Assembly (NCBI GenBank): GCA_016919605.1
Contig: JACXTQ010000283.1
Location: 1-5,568, forward strand
Source: Methylovulum sp.
GTDB lineage: Bacteria; Pseudomonadota; Gammaproteobacteria; Methylococcales; Methylomonadaceae
Direction: 5' to 3'
DNA length: 5,568 nt
Positions 1-5,568 of the stretch are shown here, in pieces. The first letter of the stretch is position 1, and every line of letters begins with the position of its first letter. Made by a program: the position numbers and the translations under genes. The notes beneath the pieces are model-generated. The model saw only the letters and a program-made list of their open reading frames with translations, was not told the DNA's origin and searched no databases.

Positions 1-96
1 ATTGCCGCAAGGTTCCTGCAGATTGAGCATCAGATCGGTCTGATATTAGATATTGAAATAGCTTCCAAAGTACCACTGTTAACCGATAAACAATAA
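1..96 (+). CDS. Possible 3' end of an upstream reading frame (partial, hypothetical)
   Basis: Frame 1 is open from the left edge through 31 codons and ends at TAA 94-96; the other two forward frames stop within 14 codons. The predicted tail is mixed hydrophobic and charged (IAARFLQIEHQIG then LILDIEIAS) and could be the C-terminus of a soluble protein. An open stretch this short is expected by chance about one time in five, so this is weak evidence. No domain is recognisable. If real, the folded element at 133-197 would lie 36 bases after its stop, in the position of a 3'-end structure. Confidence 0.25.
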   Translation: MAARFLQIEHQIGLILDIEIASKVPLLTDKQ

Positions 97-132
97 ATAA
101 GCGCAATCCATATTTTCTGATAGATATAAAGC

Positions 133-197
133 ATCAGGATTTTTCACCAAAGCTACGACTAGAAGTCGATCCGATTTCGGAAACGAAAAATCCTGAT
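133..197. repeat. Perfect 13-base inverted repeat enclosing two hairpins (folded element)
   Basis: The outer arms are ATCAGGATTTTTC at 133-145 and GAAAAATCCTGAT at 185-197, exact reverse complements. The 39 bases between them hold two further short hairpins: CGACT/AGTCG at 156-160 and 164-168, and TCCG/CGGA at 170-173 and 178-181 with a four-base loop. Read as RNA this is a three-way junction closed by a 13-bp stem. On the plus strand the last arm runs into TTTTATT, so it could end transcription from the left. It also lies 42 bases before the methyltransferase start, so it could be a leader structure, or a small repeat with terminal inverted repeats. No flanking target duplication was seen. 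The structure is clear; its role is not. Confidence 0.7.
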
Positions 198-239
198 TTT
201 ATTGGGTTGATTTGACTGTATACCTAATACTTGTAACGG

Positions 240-1004
240 ATGCGACATCTTCAATTTCCACCCGCCTTTATTGCCCTGCTTCTACAACTGGCGGCTTTTA
301 TTCTGGCTTTGACCGGTGTTCGCCTGTTCGAACTAAAACCCGAGCCGATAGCATTCGCTTTGACCTGCGGTCTGATTGCTGCGGTTTTTAGTTGCTTCAC
401 CCCATTGCAACGCTGGTGGCTGATAATCCAACTCGCTTTTGCCCCGGCGTTGGTAGTAGCCCTTAACTTCAACATCCCGCCCCATTTTTTTCTGTTTGCG
501 TTTTTCGTTATGCTGCTGGTTTTTTGGAACACCTTCCGAAGTCAGGTACCGCTTTATTTATCGAGTGTTAAAGTTTGGCAGGCTTTGGAAACCTTTCTTC
601 CACAGCCCGAACCAGGAAAAAGTTTCACTTTTATTGATATGGGTTCCGGTTTGGGCGGCATTCTAATCCACCTTGCCAACGTTCGGACTGACGGAAACTA
701 TAAAGGCGTAGAGTCCGCACCACTACCCTGTCTATGGAGCTGGCTACGTATCCGTTGGGGAGGCTTCCACCAATGCAGGGTGCACTGGGGTGATTTATGG
801 GATTGTGATCTGGCGCAAGTTGATGTGGCATTCGCTTATCTCTCGCCAGCGCCGATGGAACAATTGTGGAATAAAGCACAGGCTGAAATGCGACCAGGAA
901 CGATTTTTATCAGCAGCACCTTTAACGTACCGGGCCAAAGTCCAATTGAAACAGTCCAGGTCGATGATTTGCACCATTCCACTTTGCTGGTATGGCGGAT
1001 GTAA
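240..1004 (+). CDS. Membrane-anchored class I SAM-dependent methyltransferase, substrate unknown
   Basis: Predicted 254-residue protein in two parts. Residues 8-97 form about four hydrophobic segments (roughly 8-29, 36-53, 58-78, 81-97), so it should sit in the inner membrane. From about 128 there is a Rossmann methyltransferase domain: motif I FIDMGSGLGG (131-140, SAM binding), acidic motif II in GVESAP (E158), GDLWDCDL (184-191), then VDVAFAYLSPAPM (194-206) at the usual catalytic motif IV position, and MRPGTIFISSTF (217-228). The order of these blocks, with W-S-x-x-R after motif II and D-L-W before motif IV, recalls FAM173-type protein lysine methyltransferases; that is inference. An in-frame TAA at 234-236 makes ATG 240 the earliest start. 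There is no clear Shine-Dalgarno. It stands alone, convergent with katG. Methyltransferase fold is well supported, substrate is not. Confidence 0.85.
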   Translation: MRHLQFPPAFIALLLQLAAFILALTGVRLFELKPEPIAFALTCGLIAAVFSCFTPLQRWWLIIQLAFAPALVVALNFNIPPHFFLFAFFVMLLVFWNTFRSQVPLYLSSVKVWQALETFLPQPEPGKSFTFIDMGSGLGGILIHLANVRTDGNYKGVESAPLPCLWSWLRIRWGGFHQCRVHWGDLWDCDLAQVDVAFAYLSPAPMEQLWNKAQAEMRPGTIFISSTFNVPGQSPIETVQVDDLHHSTLLVWRM

Positions 1005-1056
1005 ATTTATTGATCCCATTCTTCGAGCAACCTGGAAATACACGATCTTTAGGACA

Positions 1057-1133
1057 GGTATAGCGGTAAAGGTCAGGACTTGAAGTCACAACTTCAAAAA
1101 TTTAGCCAGCCCAATTCCGTCCTTCGCTATATC
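1057..1133. repeat. Nested imperfect inverted repeat downstream of the methyltransferase gene
   Basis: Three nested pairings are visible. The outer is TATAGCG 1059-1065 with CGCTATA 1125-1131, extendable by two pairs outward. The middle is AGGAC 1075-1079 with GTCCT 1119-1123. The inner is a tight hairpin, TTGAAGT 1080-1086 with ACTTCAA 1091-1097 and a four-base loop. The inner hairpin is not followed by a T-run on either strand, so it is not a standard intrinsic terminator. It could protect or end the methyltransferase transcript. Some of the pairings may be chance. Confidence 0.4.
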
Positions 1134-1140
1134 CTTGCGA

Positions 1141-1193
1141 ATCTATCCAAAGCAGCCATATGTATGTCAATCTTGACTGTGGTCGCTTTAGAT
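1141..1193. repeat. Imperfect 53-base palindrome between the convergent genes
   Basis: Paired blocks run inward from both ends: ATCT 1141-1144 with AGAT 1190-1193, AAAGC 1149-1153 with GCTTT 1185-1189, CCA 1156-1158 with TGG 1180-1182, and a central GTCAA 1166-1170 with TTGAC 1173-1177. Mismatches and bulges separate the blocks. It lies just beyond the katG terminator, on the side of the methyltransferase. Function unknown, and no coding potential is convincing here. Confidence 0.35.
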
Positions 1194-1206
1194 CTCCGAA
1201 CCAAAC

Positions 1207-1244
1207 AAAAAAGCCCTGTAACCATTACAGTTACAAGGCTTTTT
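1207..1244 (-). terminator. Rho-independent terminator of katG
   Basis: A 15-base stem has arms at 1208-1222 and 1230-1244 with a seven-base loop. Read on the minus strand all 15 positions pair, counting one G-U; on the plus strand the same position is a C-A mismatch, so the structure is tuned for reverse transcription. It ends in six T on the minus strand. It begins 26 bases after the katG stop codon. The A-run on the other arm makes it potentially bidirectional, so it may also stop transcription from the methyltransferase side. Confidence 0.92.
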
Positions 1245-1270
1245 GGAGTAACTATTAACCTTTCACAAGG

Positions 1271-3514
1271 TTATTTTAGGTCAAAGCGGTCGAGCATCAT
1301 CACCTTGTTCCAAGCATTCACAAAGTCAGTCAAGAACTTCTGTTTTCCATCTTCAGCAGCATAAACTTCCGCAATAGCCCGAAGTTCAGAGTGCGATCCG
1401 AAAATGAGATCGACGGGTGTAGCCGTCCATTTTCTCTCCCCCGTCTTCCGGTCAATGCCTTCGTAAACCTTATCAGAAGCGGATGATTTCTGCCACTTGG
1501 TAGACATGTCAAGCAAGTTGATAAAGAAGTCATTGCTCAATGTCCCTGGCTTGCTGGTAAAAACACCCTGATTGGACTCTCCTGCATTTGCGGCCAAAAC
1601 ACGCATACCGCCAACCAGAACAGTCATTTCAGGAACGCTCAGTGTCAGCATATTGGCCTTATCAACCAACATTTCCGTTGGAGACATCGGGTTGCCTTCA
1701 CCGTAGTAGTTGCGGAACGCATCGGCTTTTGGCTCAAGCACGGCAAAGGCATTCACATCGGTTTGCTCTTGTGATGCATCCATCCGTCCCGGGGTGAAAG
1801 GAACTTTCACAGGGGTACCGGCGACCTTAGCCGCCTGCTCAACTGCGGCAACGCCGCCTAAAACAATCAGATCGGCCAATGACACCTTTTTGCCATTTGC
1901 CTGTACCTGATTAAACTCGGCTTGAATGTCCTCAAAATGCTTCAGAGTTTTAGCCAGTTCTGCCGGGTTGTTGACCGGCCAGTCTTTTGCGGGTGCCAGG
2001 CGAATCCGGGCACCATTGGCACCACCCCGCATATCGGTGCCACGGAAGGAAGCCGCCGATGCCCAGGCAGTCCGTACCAATTCCGGCACCGTCAAACCCG
2101 ATTTCAGGATTTTTAGCTTGAGGCTTTCAGTGTCTTTCACATCAATGAGCTTGTGATTGACTGCCGGAATGGGATCTTGCCAAATGAGTTCTTCTTTAGG
2201 CGCTTCGCTGCCAAGATAGCGGGTACTTGGCCCCATATCGCGGTGTGTGAGTTTGAACCAGGCTTTAGCAAAGGCCAGCTCAAATTCCTTTGGATTCTCC
2301 AGGAACCGTTTCGCAATTTTTTCGTAAGCGGGATCGGTTCTGAGGGCTATGTCCGTGGTAAACATGATGGGTGCATGATGTTTATTCGTATCGTGCGCAT
2401 CAGGCACCAGATTCGCCGCCGCATTATCCTTAGGAATCCACTGGGTTGCCCCCGCAGGACTTTTAGTCTTCACCCACTCATAAGCAAACAAGTTAGTGAG
2501 GTATTGGTGCGTCCATTGCGTCGGGTTAGCACTCCAGGCGCCTTCCAAACCACTGGTGATCGCGTCAGCACCTTTGCCTGTAGCGCATTTGTTTTTCCAG
2601 CCGAAACCCTGTTCCTCCACCCCGGCAGCGGCTGGAGCAGGCCCTACACATTTGCCGGGATCGCCATTGCCGTGGGCTTTACCAAACGTATGCCCGCCAG
2701 CGATCAACGCCAGTGTTTCTTCGTCATTCATCGCCATACGGCCAAAGGTTTCGCGAATATCCTTAGCTGCTGACAGTGGATCATGGTTGCCATTAGGCCC
2801 TTCAGGATTCACATAGATCAGCCCCATTTGCACGGCAGCGAGTGGCTTTTCGAGTTTACGGTCACCCTTGTAGCGTTCATCCGCAAGCCATTTTTTCTCA
2901 GGACCCCAGTAAACCAGATCGGCTTCCCAGTCGTCGGTGCGTCCGCCAGCAAAACCGAAAGTTTTAAAGCCCATAGATTCCAAAGCCACGTTGCCAGTTA
3001 ACACCATTAAGTCGGCCCAGGAAATTTTACTTCCGTATTTGCTCTTGATCGGCCAAAGCAAACGACGGGCTTTATCCAGGTTGGCGTTATCGGGCCAACT
3101 GTTGAGCGGTTCGAAGCGCTGTTGTCCGCCGCCAGCACCGCCTCGGCCATCACCCATGCGATAGGTGCCCGCACTGTGCCAGGCCATTCGGATAAAAAAC
3201 GGCCCATAGTGTCCGTAATCCGCTGGCCACCAGTCCTGGGACGTTTTCATTAATGTCTCGATGTCTTTTTTCACCGCCTTGAGATCGAGTTTTTTAAACT
3301 CTTTGGCATAGTTAAACTTGCTGTCCATGGGACTGGACTCAGCTGCGTGTTGGCGAAGCGGGGTTAAATCCAGTCTTTCAGGCCACCAGAATTGGTTTGA
3401 CATCGTTTGCAGATCCGCAACGCTTGTTGATGGCGCAGTGTTTTCTTCGGAGTAGCCAACTTGGGCAACGGCTAGCGCTAATAGCATTACGCTCGGTAGT
3501 TTTATTTTTAACAT
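1271..3514 (-). CDS. katG: Exported catalase-peroxidase (KatP/KatG2 type), complete
   Basis: Haem enzyme that breaks down hydrogen peroxide by catalase and peroxidase reactions. The 747 residues comprise both family halves. The N-terminal catalytic half has distal R109-W112-H113 (RMAWH), the proximal haem ligand H275 in GGHTFGKAHG, D388 and W327 beside it, and D142 near the access channel. W112, Y234 and M260 supply the Met-Tyr-Trp crosslink needed for catalase activity, and R425 is the mobile arginine. The haemless C-terminal half ends in LDRFDLK as usual. Residues 1-22 are a Sec signal peptide (MLKIK, hydrophobic core, GYS before EENT), so the product should be periplasmic like KatP of enterohaemorrhagic E. 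coli. Its only two cysteines, C289 and C310, flank a loop before the S321 region and could form a disulfide. Start chosen from the signal peptide and the upstream AGGAG. Confidence 0.98.
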   Translation of the reverse strand: MLKIKLPSVMLLALAVAQVGYSEENTAPSTSVADLQTMSNQFWWPERLDLTPLRQHAAESSPMDSKFNYAKEFKKLDLKAVKKDIETLMKTSQDWWPADYGHYGPFFIRMAWHSAGTYRMGDGRGGAGGGQQRFEPLNSWPDNANLDKARRLLWPIKSKYGSKISWADLMVLTGNVALESMGFKTFGFAGGRTDDWEADLVYWGPEKKWLADERYKGDRKLEKPLAAVQMGLIYVNPEGPNGNHDPLSAAKDIRETFGRMAMNDEETLALIAGGHTFGKAHGNGDPGKCVGPAPAAAGVEEQGFGWKNKCATGKGADAITSGLEGAWSANPTQWTHQYLTNLFAYEWVKTKSPAGATQWIPKDNAAANLVPDAHDTNKHHAPIMFTTDIALRTDPAYEKIAKRFLENPKEFELAFAKAWFKLTHRDMGPSTRYLGSEAPKEELIWQDPIPAVNHKLIDVKDTESLKLKILKSGLTVPELVRTAWASAASFRGTDMRGGANGARIRLAPAKDWPVNNPAELAKTLKHFEDIQAEFNQVQANGKKVSLADLIVLGGVAAVEQAAKVAGTPVKVPFTPGRMDASQEQTDVNAFAVLEPKADAFRNYYGEGNPMSPTEMLVDKANMLTLSVPEMTVLVGGMRVLAANAGESNQGVFTSKPGTLSNDFFINLLDMSTKWQKSSASDKVYEGIDRKTGERKWTATPVDLIFGSHSELRAIAEVYAAEDGKQKFLTDFVNAWNKVMMLDRFDLK

Positions 3515-3521
3515 AAATATT

Positions 3522-3526
3522 CTCCT
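3522..3526 (-). promoter_or_regulatory. Ribosome binding site of katG
   Basis: The minus strand reads ACAGGAG ahead of the katG ATG; the AGGAG core is seven bases from the start codon, an ideal spacing. It confirms that translation begins at the signal peptide methionine and not at the internal Met38 or Met63, which would give a cytoplasmic enzyme. Confidence 0.85.
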
Positions 3527-3543
3527 GTTCTATGTGTGGATGC

Positions 3544-3560
3544 AGCCGGTTTTTTCGGCT
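3544..3560 (-). other. Small hairpin in the katG leader
   Basis: AGCCG 3556-3560 (minus strand sense) pairs with CGGCT 3544-3548 around an A-rich seven-base loop. If the -10 box at 3569-3574 is right, it lies at the very 5' end of the katG mRNA, where it could stabilise the transcript. It is only five pairs long and may be chance. Confidence 0.3.
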
Positions 3561-3568
3561 TGGTCACT

Positions 3569-3574
3569 ACTATA
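3569..3574 (-). promoter_or_regulatory. Candidate -10 box of the katG promoter
   Basis: The minus strand reads TATAGT, five of six bases of the sigma-70 consensus. The -35 position at 17-base spacing (3592-3597) reads TATTTA, a poor match, and it overlaps the edge of the palindrome at 3593-3630. A weak -35 covered by a regulator site is typical of an activator-dependent promoter. Transcription would start near 3562, leaving a leader of about 48 bases. Confidence 0.4.
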
Positions 3575-3592
3575 GAGTGAACATGTTAAAAT

Positions 3593-3630
3593 AAATAATC
3601 GATTGTTCTTATGATAACAATAGATTATTT
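3593..3630. promoter_or_regulatory. Interrupted palindrome upstream of katG, candidate LysR-type (OxyR-like) operator
   Basis: Arms 3593-3607 and 3616-3630 pair at 14 of 15 positions (AAATAATC and ATTGTT blocks facing AACAAT and GATTATTT) around an eight-base spacer. The core ATTGTT-N8-AACAAT contains the T-N11-A pattern usual for LysR-type regulators. Its centre is about 50 bases upstream of the inferred katG start point, where OxyR contacts RNA polymerase at many katG promoters. It does not match the E. coli OxyR consensus tetrads well, so the identity of the regulator is inference. It is also far from any other gene start, which ties it to katG. Confidence 0.55.
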
Positions 3631-3653
3631 CAATGGTTAAATTGGTAAAAGTC

Positions 3654-3677
3654 TTAGGCAAAGCACAAAAAGCCTAA
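3654..3677. repeat. Short inverted repeat in the dctA-katG gap
   Basis: TTAGGC 3654-3659 and GCCTAA 3672-3677 are exact reverse complements around 12 bases. On the minus strand the second arm is followed by GACTTTT, so it could act as a weak terminator for dctA transcripts about 205 bases past the stop, or as an outlying part of the katG control region. Apart from this and the katG control elements, the 367-base gap 3515-3881 shows no convincing gene, and no strong terminator directly follows dctA. Confidence 0.3.
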
Positions 3678-3881
3678 AGTAATTGATTGGAAACCTAATC
3701 TCATCAGTCAAAGTATTCCACTTAAAACCATTTTGACAAGCAGCATTTTTCAATCTGTAGACACTGACTGAACGTCTTATTGCCGGTCTTGCAAAACCAT
3801 ACAGACATAATACGACGGGAAGATGACTGGTGAAATTAAGTTTGAAAACACGAATGACAGGTCATGGTCAGTTTTAGCCGA

Positions 3882-5156
3882 TCAATTTTTACCAACTTTG
3901 AAGGCAGCATCCAGTTGCCTTTGATCCAGCTCACCTTCCCATTTAGCCGCAACCAACGTTGCCACACCATTACCGATCAGATTTGTCAAGGCACGCGCTT
4001 CGGACATAAACCGGTCAATACCCAAAATAAGCGCAAGACCGGCCACCGGAATTGTCGGTACTGCCGAAAGCGTTGCAACTAAGGTAATAAAACCGCTGCC
4101 TGTCACGCCAGCAGCACCTTTGGATGTCAGTAACAAAACGCCCAGCAATGTCAATTCCTGCGTCAACGTCAAAGGCGTATTGGTAGCCTGCGCAACAAAA
4201 ACCGCCGCCATCGCCAGATAAATCGACGTCCCATCCAGATTGAACGAATACCCGGTCGGGATCACCAAACCGACAACAGAGCGCGAACAACCCAGCTTTT
4301 CCAGCTTGATCATCATCCGTGGCAGCACCGATTCTGAAGATGATGTACCGAGTACAATAAACAGCTCTTCCCTGATATAAACGATAAACCTGAAAATACT
4401 GAACCCGGTCAACCAGGCAATCGCGCCCAGCACGATCACAATAAACAGTACGCAAGTTAGATAAAAACTGCCCATCAATTTTGCCAACGGTAGCAGTGAC
4501 AACACGCCATACTTGCCGATAGTAAAAGCCATTGCGCCGAACGCACCGATCGGCGCCAGCTTCATAATGGTCTCCACAATACCGAACAGCGCCTTGGACA
4601 CCTTGTCGATAAACGCCGTTACTTCCGCGCCGGTTTCTTTCATCGCTGACAGCGAAAAACCGAACAACAATGAAAACAGCAATACCTGCAATATTTCCCC
4701 TTTCGCAAAAGCATCGACCACACTGGATGGAATAATATTAAGCAAAAATTCGATGGCACCCGGATGCTTGGAAGGATCGGTATAAGCCACCAGACCAGTC
4801 GTATCCAGCATCCGCACATCCACATTCATACCTGCACCCGGTTTAACGGTATGGACAACCAATAGCCCGATCACCAGCGCCAGAGTACTGACCACCTCGA
4901 AATACAACAACGCTTTAATGCCCACCCGACCGGCCTTGTCCATATTCTGCATCCCGGCAATACCTGTCACCACCGTGCAAAAAATGATCGGCGCGATAAT
5001 CATCTTGATCAGCTTGATAAAACCATCACCCAAGGGCTTCATGGTTATCGCCATTTCAGGATCAAAGTGGCCGAGCAGAATGCCAAAGGCAATGGCGGTT
5101 AGTACCTGGAGATAGAGATGTTGATACAGTTTTTTCGGTGTTTGATAGGATGTCAT
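3882..5156 (-). CDS. dctA: C4-dicarboxylate/proton symporter DctA, complete
   Basis: Inner-membrane carrier of the SLC1/DAACS family that imports succinate, fumarate and malate with protons or sodium for the TCA cycle. The 424 residues (E. coli protein about 428) keep long blocks recognisable from E. coli DctA: MKPLGDGFIKLIKMIIAP (39-56), PGAGMNVD (106-113), LAPIGAFGAMAFTIGKYG (200-217). The serine-rich hairpin 1 tip is GTSSSES (270-276), the transmembrane 7 motif is NLDGT (306-310), hairpin 2 is SKGAAGVTGSGF (345-356), and the transmembrane 8 site has D381, R388 and N392. The residue that binds the substrate amino group in glutamate carriers is Ser385 here, which fits dicarboxylates over amino acids. 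No good Shine-Dalgarno precedes the ATG (CACTCCC), but the start matches the family. It lies 71 bases after a related symporter on the same strand with no terminator between. Confidence 0.97.
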   Translation of the reverse strand: MTSYQTPKKLYQHLYLQVLTAIAFGILLGHFDPEMAITMKPLGDGFIKLIKMIIAPIIFCTVVTGIAGMQNMDKAGRVGIKALLYFEVVSTLALVIGLLVVHTVKPGAGMNVDVRMLDTTGLVAYTDPSKHPGAIEFLLNIIPSSVVDAFAKGEILQVLLFSLLFGFSLSAMKETGAEVTAFIDKVSKALFGIVETIMKLAPIGAFGAMAFTIGKYGVLSLLPLAKLMGSFYLTCVLFIVIVLGAIAWLTGFSIFRFIVYIREELFIVLGTSSSESVLPRMMIKLEKLGCSRSVVGLVIPTGYSFNLDGTSIYLAMAAVFVAQATNTPLTLTQELTLLGVLLLTSKGAAGVTGSGFITLVATLSAVPTIPVAGLALILGIDRFMSEARALTNLIGNGVATLVAAKWEGELDQRQLDAAFKVGKN

Positions 5157-5191
5157 GGGAGTGTCTGGATGATTAATGATTGAATTACCTG

Positions 5192-5222
5192 ATTATTACC
5201 TTAACGCCAGCAAGTCAGTAAA
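5192..5222 (-). promoter_or_regulatory. Weak candidate promoter of dctA
   Basis: The minus strand has TTTACT (5222-5217) and AATAAT (5197-5192), four and five of six consensus bases, but 19 bases apart, longer than ideal. Transcription would begin near 5185, about 29 bases before the dctA ATG. The alternative is read-through from the upstream symporter gene. Many DctA genes also use sigma-54 and CRP sites; no GG-N10-GC box was seen in the 71-base gap. Confidence 0.25.
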
Positions 5223-5227
5223 TCCGC

Positions 5228-5568
5228 TTACTTCAATGCCTTCTCCCACTTGCTCACCAGCGCCGAAGCGATGCTGTTGCCGTATACATTGGTTGCGCTA
5301 CGTCCCATGTCCAGCACCTGGTCAATGCCAAGCAATAACAGCAAACCTGCTTCAGGGATTTTAAACATCGATAAAGTGGCGGAGATTACAATCAGTGACG
5401 CTCTGGGAACACCCGCCACGCCTTTGCTGGTGAACAGCAACACCAGCAGCATGAGCAATTGATCCGCCAGTGGCATATCGATGCCGTAGGCCTGAGCGAT
5501 AAACAGCACGGCGAAGGTCATGTACATCATACTGCCGTCGAGGTTAAACGAATAACCGAGCGGCAACA
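5228..5568 (-). CDS. Dicarboxylate/amino acid:cation symporter, C-terminal part (cut by window edge)
   Basis: The last 112 residues of a second SLC1/DAACS carrier; the N-terminus lies beyond the right edge and the first visible codons are internal, so no start is in view. Seen in order: GYSFNLDGS (transmembrane 7, equivalent of the NMDGT cation site), FTSKGVAGVPRAS (hairpin 2), then GIDQVLDMGRSATN (transmembrane 8) and a short basic tail ending KWEKALK. The transmembrane 8 site has an aspartate in DMGRS at the position that binds the substrate amino group in glutamate/aspartate carriers, plus the arginine three residues later that binds the side-chain carboxylate. This favours acidic amino acids as substrate, by family knowledge. 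It is probably co-oriented and possibly co-transcribed with dctA. It could be GltP/GltT-like; the symbol is left open. Confidence 0.93.
   Translation of the reverse strand, partial: LPLGYSFNLDGSMMYMTFAVLFIAQAYGIDMPLADQLLMLLVLLFTSKGVAGVPRASLIVISATLSMFKIPEAGLLLLLGIDQVLDMGRSATNVYGNSIASALVSKWEKALK

Noticed and set aside
202..230. Possible promoter before the methyltransferase (TTGGGT, 17 bases, TAATAC)
   Set aside because: Only about three matches in each box, and the leader would be very short; the AT-rich region gives several equally poor alternatives.
251..532. 93-codon minus-strand open frame over the methyltransferase membrane region
   Set aside because: Antisense to a protein with clear membrane segments and SAM motifs; basic, low-information translation typical of a shadow.
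1080..1364. 94-codon plus-strand open frame
   Set aside because: It runs through the katG terminator hairpin and into the antisense of the katG 3' end, starts at a TTG within a hairpin, and has no plausible ribosome binding site.
2153..2773. 206-codon open frame on the plus strand opposite katG
   Set aside because: It lies wholly antisense to a complete, conserved katG; its composition (many Arg, Cys, Phe, Pro) is that of a shadow frame, and no domain is seen.
3733..3761. Plus-strand promoter-like pair (TTGACA, 17 bases, TGTAGA) that could drive an antisense RNA to dctA
   Set aside because: The -35 is perfect but the -10 is poor; no terminator-like structure or gene follows before the dctA 3' end, so a non-coding RNA cannot be supported.
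3854..3870. ATGAC-AG-GTCAT palindrome next to the dctA stop as a terminator
   Set aside because: The two-base loop is too tight and there is no T-run on the minus strand, so it does not qualify as an intrinsic terminator.
4015..4455. 146-codon open frame overlapping dctA on the same strand
   Set aside because: Out-of-frame shadow of the conserved dctA; rich in Cys, Gly and Arg without any recognisable motif.

Overview
The window looks like chromosomal DNA of a Gram-negative proteobacterium of moderate GC, most likely a gammaproteobacterium. The reasons are a DctA very close to the enterobacterial protein, a catalase-peroxidase carrying a Sec signal peptide (which implies a periplasm), and a Gram-negative style Shine-Dalgarno and terminator around it. 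Genus cannot be fixed from the sequence.

Layout, left to right. Bases 1-239 hold a possible tail of an upstream reading frame (stop at 94-96), then a 65-base folded element with a perfect 13-base inverted repeat enclosing two small hairpins (133-197). A forward gene (240-1004) encodes a membrane-anchored class I SAM-dependent methyltransferase. The gap 1005-1270 between this gene and the convergent katG contains two imperfect palindromic regions and a strong intrinsic terminator serving katG. katG (3514-1271, reverse) is complete and encodes an exported, KatP-like bifunctional catalase-peroxidase. The gap 3515-3881 contains its ribosome binding site, a candidate -10 box and a large 38-base interrupted palindrome placed where a LysR-type regulator such as OxyR would bind. 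dctA (5156-3882, reverse) encodes the C4-dicarboxylate/proton symporter. Upstream of it on the same strand is the C-terminal part of a second, related symporter (5568-5228), cut by the window edge.

Function. katG gives peroxide defence in the periplasm and is probably stress-regulated. dctA and its neighbour form a tandem pair of SLC1-type carriers whose substrate-site residues differ: DctA has Ser where the neighbour has Asp, which suggests dicarboxylates for the first and acidic amino acids for the second. The methyltransferase has no assignable substrate. Its layout resembles the FAM173 type of membrane-anchored protein lysine methyltransferase, which is the most interesting lead. No mobile element, CRISPR array, tRNA or rRNA was seen, and the protein genes are mostly ordinary.
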